Of a stretch of 64,000 nucleotides of DNA, positions 35,047 to 43,920 are shown one piece after another. The notes under the pieces are model-generated. The model saw nothing but the letters and a program-made list of their open reading frames with translations, searched no databases and was not told the DNA's origin. Position 1 is the stretch's first letter, and each line of letters opens with the position of its first letter. Source of the DNA: Melioribacteraceae bacterium (GTDB lineage Bacteria > Bacteroidota > Ignavibacteria > Ignavibacteriales > Melioribacteraceae). Both the position numbers and the translations under genes were made by a program. The DNA lies in the NCBI GenBank assembly GCA_019638015.1, contig JAHBUP010000001.1:3318424-3382423 (forward strand), given 5' to 3'.

Positions 35047-35082
35047 AAAAAAAATGCGGCAGCTTATTTAAGGCCGCCGCAT
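35047..35082 (-). terminator. strong rho-independent terminator after the beta-helix gene
   Basis: On the minus strand ATGCGGC (35076-35082) pairs with GCCGCAT (35054-35060) around a 15-nt loop that can add GC pairs, followed directly by a run of about eight T. It separates the receptor/beta-helix pair from the downstream GH105-to-cupin genes. Confidence 0.85.
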
Positions 35083-35102
35083 AATAGTAATAAGTAAAGA
35101 GA

Positions 35103-36815
35103 TTACTTCAACAACATCATTTTCTTTGTCATCGAAACATCAGCAGTTTTTATTTGATAGAAATAAATACCGCTCGATACATTTTTACCTGATAAATCTT
35201 TTCCATTCCAATTAACTGTGTATGAACCCGCAGCTTGTTCAGCATTTACAAGTTCTGCCACTTTTTGACCAAGAGCATTAAATACAACTAATGAAACGCT
35301 CGATGCTTTTGGAAGTGCATAAGCAATGGTAGTGCTCGGGTTAAATGGATTTGGGTAATTCTGATCTAATGTAAATTCATTTGGTATAACTTCATTTCCG
35401 GCAACACTCACAATTGAACCACCATTATCCCAAATTTGTTTTTCTGTTGGGAACCAATTTAAATCGCCAACCGGAAATCCTTTTTCGGCAGCCATATAAA
35501 GAGGACTTGTAGTAGCATAACCACCATTGTAATCATTCAGGTAATAATTAAGATCTCTTCTGTCAAAGTCGTGTAAATTTTTATCCCAAAGGTTGGATGG
35601 TGTATTCTTTGTCTTATTACCGCCGGCAGGACTTAAATACCAATTCATCATATTTATCATTAGGTTTGGAATATTTTTTAACGCAACATTCTGTTTTTTG
35701 AACGCTGTAACAGAATCTGCACCTAATCTTTTATTTATATGCCAAGAAAGGGGTTTTCCTTCTGTTATTGGAACATTTTTGTTATCGTCAAAAAACTTTT
35801 GACCGGCAGCCGAGATACTATAGTAATTGTTTTTAACTTTCCAAACTGTTGTATCATTTGGAGCTGTAAAAATCCAACTCATTCTGTTTTTACCGCTTGG
35901 ATATTTCTCACCTGTATTTGCCCATTCTGCCGCTCTTGTGCCATCGCTTGAATCTTCTCCTGAAGCAAATGCGTCAACAAATAAGTTATTACTAATGATT
36001 ACTTCTTTACCAACATTTCCTAGTGATAATAATCCATGGAAACCCATACCATTTACAAAGCTGTTATGTTCAATTCGTACATATTTTAAACCGCCGGTAC
36101 CTGCTAATGGATTAGCAAAATTGTAGTGACGAATAGGACGATCTTGATAATTTACAAAAGTGTTATTTAAGAGAATTAAGGAATCGCATGAAGCTTCACG
36201 TAAATCCAATCCTTTTCCAGCGCCAAAGTTTGAAGTTGTTAATGCACCTGCATTCGCGAGTATTGTATTTGTAACCTTTACTACTTTTGTTGCACTGCCG
36301 GTTCTAATATGTTGCCCATTAATATTGGATAGGACGCATTTATCAACAATTATGGATGAGCCGGCAGCAGTGGTGTTAACCAAACCACCCTGAACATTAT
36401 CCAATCCTGATGGATCAGGTTCAAAATATCCTGCAATTGCAAGATTCGTTAATTCAAGATTTCCACCTAAAAGTACAAATAAGTTTCCTGGAGGTCTTTG
36501 TGGATTAGCGCCTGTACCAGTTGGGTATAGGTAAATAATAGCTTTTTTGCCTTCAGCACCACGTAATCTAAGAGTATATTTTGCGGCAACGTTAAAAAGT
36601 TCGGTGCTTAAATAAATTTTCCCAGCTTCGAGTTCATAAACTCTACCGGCAGGAATACCTTTGTTTGCAAGAGTGTCAGCTTTAATTTGAGCGATCAATA
36701 GTGATCCTGGTGTTCCATCATAAGCTTTCAATTTTACAACGCTTTGCCCGAAAGCTACTGATGTGAATAAAAATGCTGTAAGTAAAGATAGTATGTAGAT
36801 TCTTCTTTTCAGCAT
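35103..36815 (-). CDS. T9SS-exported parallel beta-helix protein, possible pectin-binding or pectin-cleaving protein
   Basis: This 570-residue protein has a signal peptide (LLTAFLFTSVAFGQ). Its body (about 25-400) has repeated short beta strands with Asn ladders (LELTNLAIAGY, IIVDKCVLSNI, KVTNTILANAG, LILLNNTFVNY, VRIEHNSFVNG, VIISNNLFVDA), a right-handed parallel beta-helix like pectate lyase or chondroitinase B. The last ~85 residues are a type A T9SS sorting domain (NEFTLDQNYPNPFNPST to MTKKMMLLK), so it should reach the cell surface or medium. No catalytic set is obvious to me. It is cotranscribed with the TonB receptor, recalling a surface-capture pair. Confidence 0.85.
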   Translation of the reverse strand: MLKRRIYILSLLTAFLFTSVAFGQSVVKLKAYDGTPGSLLIAQIKADTLANKGIPAGRVYELEAGKIYLSTELFNVAAKYTLRLRGAEGKKAIIYLYPTGTGANPQRPPGNLFVLLGGNLELTNLAIAGYFEPDPSGLDNVQGGLVNTTAAGSSIIVDKCVLSNINGQHIRTGSATKVVKVTNTILANAGALTTSNFGAGKGLDLREASCDSLILLNNTFVNYQDRPIRHYNFANPLAGTGGLKYVRIEHNSFVNGMGFHGLLSLGNVGKEVIISNNLFVDAFASGEDSSDGTRAAEWANTGEKYPSGKNRMSWIFTAPNDTTVWKVKNNYYSISAAGQKFFDDNKNVPITEGKPLSWHINKRLGADSVTAFKKQNVALKNIPNLMINMMNWYLSPAGGNKTKNTPSNLWDKNLHDFDRRDLNYYLNDYNGGYATTSPLYMAAEKGFPVGDLNWFPTEKQIWDNGGSIVSVAGNEVIPNEFTLDQNYPNPFNPSTTIAYALPKASSVSLVVFNALGQKVAELVNAEQAAGSYTVNWNGKDLSGKNVSSGIYFYQIKTADVSMTKKMMLLK

Positions 36816-36912
36816 GAGGCCTCCTTGTTTTGTTTTTAAATTATCTCCCTAGAGATTAATTGTATTAGGGAAAACCTTTATTCTATTTAAGATTTTCCCG
36901 TTAATTGCATTA

Positions 36913-39900
36913 TTAAAAGTCGATCTTAACTCCAAAATCTGCTGTTAATCCATAACGTTCGCTTGTATTTAAAATTTTATATTCATTTACTCTGTTATAA
37001 ATAGAATTTTCTTCCTTAATATTTGTAAGATTACTGATGTTGAGCATCACTGATAAATAATCGGTAACCTTTTGTTTTAGTGCCAGATCGAGCCTTGTAT
37101 ATGGGTTGATGATAGCATCTCCTCTTCCGCTAGGTGAGAATGATAAGTTATATTCTGATTGATGGAAAAGGGATATTCTGCCTGAGAATCCGCCAATATC
37201 ATAGCCCAATGAAATATTACCAAATAATTTTGGTTGATTTTCAAGCTGTCGTTTAACATGAATTGGCACTTCAACATATCGATAGAATGGGAAAGGAAAT
37301 GGGGGTTGGAAATATTGAACGGTATCAATTCTTGAAGCAATTATCCAAGTTTCTGATCTAACCGCCGATATATTATAACTCAGCACAATATTTTTAAGTA
37401 ATCCCGGTAAAAATCCAAAATTCATCTGATGCTCAAATTCAATTCCCCAAACTTTAGTAGGTTTAGGTGAATTATATGGAACAGTTAAAGCATATGTACC
37501 GGTATGAAGAGTTTTCCAATCCAGCCCAACACTTTGGATCATTGTATTACCTTCTGTATTTAATCCACTAAGCATATGATACATATCGTCAATTTGCTTA
37601 TAGAAACCAGATATAGATATTAATCCAATTTCATTCCCATAGAATGAAGTATTAATTTCATAATTCCATGCTTGTGCAGTTCTTAGTGTTGGATTTCCTA
37701 TTATTAATTGTTTAGTGGCACCAGTTGCGGCAGGTCTCCACGCAAAATATGTATTTAATCTGTTGTTGAAATCTGGACGAGCTAGAGCTTTATAAACGGC
37801 AAGTCGAATATTTAAAAAGTCTGTTGGTTTGAAATTTAAGTGAAAGTTAGGCAAAACAATTGTTTGTTTAAACGTAGCAGAAGTATCACGTGATGCATCT
37901 GGAGGAATAGGAAATCCACCAGTTTGAATTGGAGAGTATTTTGATTTATAAAAATTGTCTTCATGTTCTAATCTCAACCCTGCAATAAATACTAACTCTT
38001 GGCCAATATTTAATGTGTTCATTAAATAAGCTGAAGAAATTGATTCAGTAACATCATAGAAGTTTGCTTTCTCTGAAGGATCAAAACTGTATTCTGGATT
38101 TCTACCGTTTCTATCAACTCCGTTTTTATTTAATGAATACCACTCTCTTAATTTATCCCTGTCAATAAGCGGGTATAATTTATATAAATCATACACGTCT
38201 CTTGACTCTGCAGGACTCTTTAAGAATTCCTGAAAAGCCAAAGTATTATTAAGAGGGTTTTGCTGATAACGCTTAAAAAATGCATCGAACATAGTTCCGC
38301 TCAAATCTTTTAAAACAGCTCCTCCATCAGTCATTGTGTAAGGCTGCCAATAACCTAAATAGTATGGAGCATAAAGCATTGTACTATTATTAGTTCGCAA
38401 TTTTGTTTTGTACTTACCACCCGCTTTTAATTCACCTGAAATATTATTGGTTAGGGTGTAGGGCTTTGTAATATTTAAATAAGCAGATTTTTCTTTCTCA
38501 TAGTTTTCTTGGCTTCTATAAAATGCCTCATAAAGAGTAGCCGCTAAAAAGTTATTATGCGCAAAAGGAATTATTTTTTCTGGGCTATCCTTTAATCGAG
38601 GAGCTCCTCCCTTCATACCGGAGATATTGGAGTTTGATGGTTCTAAAAAGTTTATTTCATAATTATAAGGATAATTAGCTTTTGATTGTGAGAAAGAAAG
38701 TCCCCAATTAAATTTCATATCTAGTAAATTATTATCACCAGTTATTGAGCTATTATAAGTTTGAATATCTCGTTCTCTGTCATTAAACTGATAAGTAACA
38801 GCACCACCAGTACCGCCACCAGCAGGATAATCACGGCTATGAGTTATATAATCACGACTTGTAAAATTAAATACATTATTAAACTTAATTGTACCTTCGT
38901 CGGGGGTATTAAAATCTAATAATACACTAAATCCATTTCTTTTTCTAATTTCATCTGTGAACTCAATAGATAAATTATTTATAACATAGTCAGTTTGGTT
39001 ATTAATCGTCTGATCATAATCAAGGTTAGTTCTTTCATTACTTCTAATTCTGTTTTCCAGGTTGCCAGATAATTGCAATCCTAAAATGTCGTCAAAAAAT
39101 CGTTCGCCATATTTAAGTGAGAGATCGTATTGTTTACCTGAACTCATTACATCATTGTAACTACCTTTGAATAATCCACTGATTTCTCTTATTGAAGGAG
39201 CTTTTTTAGTTACAAGATTAATACTACCAGCAATTGCGTCTGCATCCTTATCCGAAGTTAATGCTTTATAAAGCTCAATTCCGGCAAGAGAGCTTTGAGA
39301 GATTGTACTTAAATCTAACCCTCTGCTTTCAGCATCAGTAGACGCAATACGAACTCCATCGATAGTAACATTTGCATATTTATCACTCAATCCACGTAAA
39401 ATAACTTTATTAGCTTCGCCACCTGATCTTAAAAGAGAAACGCCAGGAAGTCGCCCAATTGCTTCTGCGGCGTTCGCGTCGGGCAATTCTTTAATTTTTT
39501 CTTCCGACACAACATTGATTATGGTATTCGAAGATTTCTGCTGGTTAATTGCCGCGGCTTGTCCCAATGCTTGGGCAGAAACCACAATTGTTGAAGATTC
39601 TATGAAATCGGGGGATAATGATTCATTGACAACTACAGTTCGGTTGTCTGCAACAGATACATCTACAGTTCTAGATTTATAACCGATGTAAGAAATTCTT
39701 AATCTGTAGTTACCCGCTGGAACTCGTGGAATTCGGTATTCACCTTCAATATCTGTTGCCGAACCAAGAGAAGTTCCTTCCAAAAAAACATTTGCGCCAA
39801 CAAGAGTTTCAGCAGTTAAAGAATCTTTTATAACTCCACGAATTGTCCCCTGAGCGAATAATGAACCCGCAGTTACTAATAGTAATAAATTCATTAATAC

Positions 39901-39921
39901 TATTAATGAATTCTTTTTCAT
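36913..39921 (-). CDS. TonB-dependent receptor with carboxypeptidase-like N-terminal domain
   Basis: About 1002 residues. A signal peptide (LLLLVTAGSLFAQ) is followed by a carboxypeptidase-regulatory-like Ig domain (GTIRGVIKDSLTAETLVGANV to RTVDVSV, about 22-105). The plug comes next (IKELPDANAAEAIGRLPGVSLLR, VILRGLSDKYANVTIDGVRI, YKALTSDKDADAIAGSINLVTKK), then a ~750-residue barrel. The plug resembles the long receptors used for oligosaccharides in Caulobacter and Xanthomonas rather than classical SusC, and no SusD follows. Oligogalacturonide uptake is inferred from context. ATG at 39921 is chosen over TTG at 39933, because GGAGG lies 7 nt before it. Confidence 0.92.
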   Translation of the reverse strand: MKKNSLIVLMNLLLLVTAGSLFAQGTIRGVIKDSLTAETLVGANVFLEGTSLGSATDIEGEYRIPRVPAGNYRLRISYIGYKSRTVDVSVADNRTVVVNESLSPDFIESSTIVVSAQALGQAAAINQQKSSNTIINVVSEEKIKELPDANAAEAIGRLPGVSLLRSGGEANKVILRGLSDKYANVTIDGVRIASTDAESRGLDLSTISQSSLAGIELYKALTSDKDADAIAGSINLVTKKAPSIREISGLFKGSYNDVMSSGKQYDLSLKYGERFFDDILGLQLSGNLENRIRSNERTNLDYDQTINNQTDYVINNLSIEFTDEIRKRNGFSVLLDFNTPDEGTIKFNNVFNFTSRDYITHSRDYPAGGGTGGAVTYQFNDRERDIQTYNSSITGDNNLLDMKFNWGLSFSQSKANYPYNYEINFLEPSNSNISGMKGGAPRLKDSPEKIIPFAHNNFLAATLYEAFYRSQENYEKEKSAYLNITKPYTLTNNISGELKAGGKYKTKLRTNNSTMLYAPYYLGYWQPYTMTDGGAVLKDLSGTMFDAFFKRYQQNPLNNTLAFQEFLKSPAESRDVYDLYKLYPLIDRDKLREWYSLNKNGVDRNGRNPEYSFDPSEKANFYDVTESISSAYLMNTLNIGQELVFIAGLRLEHEDNFYKSKYSPIQTGGFPIPPDASRDTSATFKQTIVLPNFHLNFKPTDFLNIRLAVYKALARPDFNNRLNTYFAWRPAATGATKQLIIGNPTLRTAQAWNYEINTSFYGNEIGLISISGFYKQIDDMYHMLSGLNTEGNTMIQSVGLDWKTLHTGTYALTVPYNSPKPTKVWGIEFEHQMNFGFLPGLLKNIVLSYNISAVRSETWIIASRIDTVQYFQPPFPFPFYRYVEVPIHVKRQLENQPKLFGNISLGYDIGGFSGRISLFHQSEYNLSFSPSGRGDAIINPYTRLDLALKQKVTDYLSVMLNISNLTNIKEENSIYNRVNEYKILNTSERYGLTADFGVKIDF

Positions 39922-40223
39922 AAGTGCCTCCAAATTGCAATTAATTGTTTAGTTGATGGTAAAAGATTATCGAAGAATTTAAGGTTTACTTTACCATCAA
40001 TCAGCATCTAAAATTTATCAACGACAAAGATGACTTAATAGTTTACTTTATTGCTTACTAAATCTTATTAAATTTGTCACAAAAGTCAAGTTAATTCATC
40101 ACCATTAATCTTGAGATTTAAAATTTTATTTTTTTCTATAGAAACTTGATATTTAGTCAATTTTATCAATTACTTTATTGATAACTATAAAATATCCAAA
40201 ATTGCCTGTTCAACTGCCGGATT
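39922..40223. other. regulatory interval upstream of the TonB receptor
   Basis: These 302 bp carry the receptor promoter and 5' leader; no gene is evident. It holds an 11-bp inverted repeat (39953-40000) and two copies of GTTTACTTTA, at 39984 and 40041. The rest is AT-rich. Confidence 0.6.
39953..40000. promoter_or_regulatory. perfect 11-bp inverted repeat in the receptor leader
   Basis: TTGATGGTAAA (39953-39963) is exactly complementary to TTTACCATCAA (39990-40000), with a 26-nt spacer that includes GTTTACTT. It lies 32 bp upstream of the receptor start codon. It could be a split operator or an RNA stem in the leader. No T run follows, so it is not an obvious terminator. Confidence 0.45.
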
Positions 40224-41201
40224 TTACGCGCGTGCAGTTATTTTTTTTACGAAATCAGTAATTAATTTGATATTGGTGGAAAACCAGGGCTCGAATAACC
40301 AGAATGGGTGTGGGGAATTATCTATCTCTACTACCTGAGAATATTTATTCAATACATTTAACTTTTTTATGAACTCATCGCGACCGGCACGAAATCTTTT
40401 TTGGGCGCTGTTAATAAATAATATTGGAGGAGTTTGCTTATCAACATAATTTAACGGTGAAGCTTCATTCCATATATTTGGATTTTCCGAGTAAGATGCA
40501 CCAAACCATAATTTTCCGGCAGAGGGTTTAGCGGGAATAGTATCTTTCCCACTTTCTGCGGGATCCGAAAAGTCTACAATTCCATCGATATTAATTATTC
40601 CGCAAACGCCGGTTGATATTTCCGGATAATAATTCATACCATCAAAAATTTTATGATTTGCAGTCACACCCAACAGAGCAGCCAATGTACCGCCTGCCGA
40701 ACCTCCGAGTAAAATAATTTTCGATGAATCAATTCCATAACCGGTAGAGTTTTTCTTAATCCATTTAATTGCCTTTTTTAAGTCAACCACCCCTGCCGGA
40801 TATTTTGCTTCGGGAGAAAGCCTGTATTCAACAGTTGCCGTGCATAATCCATGTTGCGTCAAATTTTTTGCTAATGGTCGCTCCATTTCCTTTGAACCGG
40901 ATCGCCATCCTCCTCCATGAATTATAATAATTAATGGAATTGGTGCACAAACATTTTTTGGGCTGTATATATCTATGTGTAAATCACGAAAGGTATTATC
41001 GTAGATTTGATTTTCGTATTTGGTGAATGTTGAACTGTCAGGAATCATCGGGATAGCCGTGTATGGAAATTCTTTTACAACTTTTAAGTATGTATCCTTG
41101 AGTGTAAAAGAAGTATCTCTATCAATCTGAGCTTGGGTAAAAATAGTATTTGAGAATATTAAAAAGAGAACAACTAATATTTCTGTTTTTTCAAATCTCA
41201 A
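40224..41201 (-). CDS. exported alpha/beta hydrolase, carbohydrate-esterase-like
   Basis: This 325-residue protein has a signal peptide (VVLFLIFSNTIFTQAQ). The oxyanion motif HGGGWRSGSKEM, the nucleophile GGSAGGTLAALLG and a late His in NSPHPFWLFEPW are those of HSL/BD-FAE type esterases, which often remove acetyl or feruloyl groups from plant polysaccharides. In a pectin locus an acetylesterase role is reasonable but unproven. The start is TTG at 41201 with AGGGA at a suitable distance; no closer ATG fits the signal peptide. It follows lacI by 18 bp and should be cotranscribed with it. Confidence 0.82.
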   Translation of the reverse strand: MRFEKTEILVVLFLIFSNTIFTQAQIDRDTSFTLKDTYLKVVKEFPYTAIPMIPDSSTFTKYENQIYDNTFRDLHIDIYSPKNVCAPIPLIIIIHGGGWRSGSKEMERPLAKNLTQHGLCTATVEYRLSPEAKYPAGVVDLKKAIKWIKKNSTGYGIDSSKIILLGGSAGGTLAALLGVTANHKIFDGMNYYPEISTGVCGIINIDGIVDFSDPAESGKDTIPAKPSAGKLWFGASYSENPNIWNEASPLNYVDKQTPPILFINSAQKRFRAGRDEFIKKLNVLNKYSQVVEIDNSPHPFWLFEPWFSTNIKLITDFVKKITARA

Positions 41202-41219
41202 CTAAATTAAGTCCCTTTG

Positions 41220-42263
41220 TTAGATCACAATGTCATTGTTTCTATTGAATGAAATACATGTACCCCTCAATATAAGATCACAATCAATCTCAATAGAATT
41301 ACATATGTTGTTATCGGGATTATTCAAGCGGTCTAAAATTAACTGCATTGCATTTTGACCTAATAGTTCCGTGGATTGATCTATGCAACTCAAAGGAGGA
41401 GAAAGAAATTTTTGAATTTTTGCATTACCGAAACAAATAACATCAACATCATTTGGAATTTTAAGCCCCACTTCAGCAGCGGCCATATAAACCCCGAGTG
41501 CAACCGGATAAGTAACGGTAAAAATTAAATCGGGCAAATTATTTTCACGGTAAAGTTTCATAAAAGTTTGATACCCAAAATCTTCTCCGAATCCTCCCTC
41601 AATTACCCAATCGGGATTAATCGGAACATCATATTGATTCATGGCTTGTTTAAAACCTTCGAGTCTTTCTCTGCCAATATTAATATCAGTATAACCCGCA
41701 AAATGGCCTATTTTTCTGTAACCAAGTTTTATAGCGTGTTCAATTGCTTTGAATGAACCATCACGATCTTTTACTGTAACCGAACAATTATGCTGCATTT
41801 GAGGGACGCGATCAACAAAGACTAGAGGAATACCTCTTTTATTCACTGTATCAAATACTGAAAAGTCCTTTGTTTCTTGCGATATCGAAACAATAATTCC
41901 ATCAACTTTCATTGCCATAAGTGTTTGAATATGCTTCTTTTCTCTCTCAGCATTTTCGGCTGAGACTGTTAATATAATTTCATAATTGTGAGAGAATGCA
42001 AAGCTGTAAATATTCTCTATTAGAGAACTGAAAAAGAAATGGGCTATTTTGGGGACGACCACCCCAATTGTGTTAGATTTTCTGGCGGAAAGATTTCGAG
42101 CCATAATATTAGGAGTGTAGCCCAGTTCATCGGCTATGCTCTTAATAAGTTTCGTAGTAGCTGGAGAAATATCGGGATGATTTCTTAATGCCTTGGATAC
42201 CGTCACTGTGGAAACATTCAGTTTTGCGGCGATATCATTTAAGGTAATTGCTCTCACTTTCAT
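41220..42263 (-). CDS. LacI-family transcriptional regulator
   Basis: This 347-residue repressor-type regulator has a helix-turn-helix at about 7-26 (TLNDIAAKLNVSTVTVSKALRN) and the hinge-helix LGYTPNIMARNLSARKSNTIG. A periplasmic-binding-like sensor domain follows (IGVVVPKIAHFFFSSL, VDGIIVS, IPLVFVDR, GYRKIGHFAGY). It is first in the minus-strand locus and the likely regulator of the pectin/uronate genes, sensing a uronate or KDG; the ligand is inferred. A 25-bp palindrome 39 bp upstream of the start suggests autoregulation. Confidence 0.93.
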   Translation of the reverse strand: MKVRAITLNDIAAKLNVSTVTVSKALRNHPDISPATTKLIKSIADELGYTPNIMARNLSARKSNTIGVVVPKIAHFFFSSLIENIYSFAFSHNYEIILTVSAENAEREKKHIQTLMAMKVDGIIVSISQETKDFSVFDTVNKRGIPLVFVDRVPQMQHNCSVTVKDRDGSFKAIEHAIKLGYRKIGHFAGYTDINIGRERLEGFKQAMNQYDVPINPDWVIEGGFGEDFGYQTFMKLYRENNLPDLIFTVTYPVALGVYMAAAEVGLKIPNDVDVICFGNAKIQKFLSPPLSCIDQSTELLGQNAMQLILDRLNNPDNNICNSIEIDCDLILRGTCISFNRNNDIVI

Positions 42264-42301
42264 TTTTCTATCAATTTTGTTTTAGAATTTTAATTAATCA
42301 A

Positions 42302-42326
42302 TAAAGTAAATAAATATTTTACTTTA
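42302..42326. promoter_or_regulatory. candidate LacI-family operator (palindrome) upstream of lacI
   Basis: TAAAGTAAA (42302-42310) and TTTACTTTA (42318-42326) form a perfect 9-bp inverted repeat with a 7-bp spacer. It lies 39 bp before the lacI ATG, a typical operator position. The same half-site recurs twice upstream of the TonB receptor (39985, 40042). There is no central CG step as in classical LacI operators, so the protein binding here is unproven. Confidence 0.5.
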
Positions 42327-42424
42327 CCGCTGACTTTCACGCAGAACAAATTCACCAATTCTAAACAAAATGTCAAGAAAAAATTAAAAACATTAAAAAT
42401 AATACATAACCGCAAAGTAATGCT

Positions 42425-42985
42425 TTACTGGATTCTCCAATTCACTTTGTCCCCCTCCACAATTTTATATTTATCAGTATAACCAGCAATCACTTCAACA
42501 ACATATTTGGCGGGTTTGATTGAGGGGAGCCCATCATCTGAATAAGGGCGGGCATTTTTGTAGATTTTCACAATCTCTTTTTGAGAATTTACATAAAGTA
42601 TATCTAACGAAAGTATAGTGTTTCTCATCCAAAACGATTGTGGTTCTTCAAGCTCAAATAAAAATAACATCCCCTGGTTCTCTTCCATTTTTTCTCTAAA
42701 CATCAACCCGGTTGCGCGCTTCTGGAAATCATCCGCCACTTCTATGTCTATAATAGACTTTACAGATTCATTCTGATCAGTAAATGCTAACTCCCCTTGT
42801 TTCTTAAAAACGAATGTAGTTTTTGAGTTCATCGCATTTTCCAATTCATTATTTTTTGGCGAATCGGTTCCAACAAAATTTGAAAAGATGATTAAAGTAA
42901 GAAAAGAGATTACCATTACTACCACAGCTAACTGAATAAAAAGCTTTTTTCTTTTCTCTCTTAGATTAATTTTTTGTTTTGACAT
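42425..42985 (-). CDS. membrane-anchored DUF192 protein
   Basis: About 186 residues: a basic N terminus, one membrane helix (LAVVVMVISFLTLIIFSNF, about 15-33), then a DUF192 domain in the C-terminal two thirds. Typical family blocks are QKRATGLMFREKMEENQGMLF, FWMRNTILSLDILYVN, and KYVVEVIAGYTDKY. DUF192 is a small beta-barrel of unknown function, usually extracytoplasmic. I prefer ATG at 42985 over the TTG at 43009; neither has a good ribosome site. It is divergent from the hydrolase gene at 43051. Confidence 0.85.
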   Translation of the reverse strand: MSKQKINLREKRKKLFIQLAVVVMVISFLTLIIFSNFVGTDSPKNNELENAMNSKTTFVFKKQGELAFTDQNESVKSIIDIEVADDFQKRATGLMFREKMEENQGMLFLFELEEPQSFWMRNTILSLDILYVNSQKEIVKIYKNARPYSDDGLPSIKPAKYVVEVIAGYTDKYKIVEGDKVNWRIQ

Positions 42986-43050
42986 AATTAGAATTCTTAT
43001 TTTAAGCAATAATTAATGTAACCAAAGTTAAGAATTTTATAGAATAAATT

Positions 43051-43914
43051 ATGAACTCAAAAATAATTGACCGAAAAACAATTAACCTAGGCGAAACACA
43101 ATTGAAAATGATATCGAGCGGTTGGGGGACAGAATGTGTAGAAAATAGTGTGGTTGAAAAAATTACCTACATATCAGATGACTTAAAAGTGAATGGTTAT
43201 TTAGCGTATCCAAAGGATACTTCTAAAAAATATCCTTGTATTATTTGGTGCCGCGGAGGATTTGGCAACGCCGGAGCAATTGATGAATTTAACGCTCGTG
43301 GAATTTTTGGACAAATTGCAAGCTGGGGTTATGTAGTTTTTTCATCTCAATATAGGGGTAATGCTGGAAGTGAAGGAAAAGATGAATTTGGCGGCGCTGA
43401 TTTAAATGATATTCTGAATTTAATTCCCGCGGCCAATGAATTAGAATTCGCTGATACTAATTTATGGGGAATTGAAGGATGGAGCCGTGGCGGAATGATG
43501 ACCTATCTTGCTTTAACACGGTTAGATTTTTTCAAGTGTGCGGTTATTAGCGGTGGTATTGCAAACTTGGGCTGTAACGCAAATGAAAGCAAATTCATGC
43601 ATCACTTGTACGAAAGAGTGGTTGGTAATGATGAAGTGCAAATAAAAAAAATGTGTAGCGAAAGGTCGATCATCAATTTCCCGGAAAAACTTTGTGCTAC
43701 TACTCCAATCTTGATTTTACATGGGAATAAAGACACAAGAGTGCTACCGCATGATTCAATTGATTTGGCTTCCAAGCTATTGAATTTGAATTTTCCTTTT
43801 AGATTGATTCTATTCGAAGAAGGGGATCATTTCTTGAAAGGACACCGAAAAGAGGTAGATCAATATAGAAAGGGATGGTTCACTAAGTATTTATCCGCTA
43901 ATTATACTTTTTAA
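43051..43914 (+). CDS. alpha/beta hydrolase of the prolyl-oligopeptidase (S9-like) type
   Basis: This 287-residue cytoplasmic protein has no signal peptide. The catalytic triad is visible: Ser in GIEGWSRGGMMTYLAL, Asp in HGNKDTRVLP, and His in FEEGDHFLKGH. The oxyanion-side WCRGGFGNAG is a variant of the usual HGG. It is the catalytic domain only, lacking the propeller of full S9 peptidases, so an esterase or small-peptide hydrolase role is equally possible. It is a single gene, convergent with the DUF187 gene; the stops are about 6 bp apart. Confidence 0.85.
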   Translation: MNSKIIDRKTINLGETQLKMISSGWGTECVENSVVEKITYISDDLKVNGYLAYPKDTSKKYPCIIWCRGGFGNAGAIDEFNARGIFGQIASWGYVVFSSQYRGNAGSEGKDEFGGADLNDILNLIPAANELEFADTNLWGIEGWSRGGMMTYLALTRLDFFKCAVISGGIANLGCNANESKFMHHLYERVVGNDEVQIKKMCSERSIINFPEKLCATTPILILHGNKDTRVLPHDSIDLASKLLNLNFPFRLILFEEGDHFLKGHRKEVDQYRKGWFTKYLSANYTF

Positions 43915-43920
43915 AAAGTA

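Noticed and set aside
36860..36900. Possible hairpin GGGAAAA / TTTTCCC downstream of the TonB receptor
   Set aside because: Seven weak pairs with a long loop and no T run; the beta-helix gene follows on the same strand.
43905..43920. 16-bp palindrome TACTTTTT/AAAAAGTA between convergent stops
   Set aside because: All A/T at the centre with no loop; a simple palindrome of low complexity, weak as a terminator.
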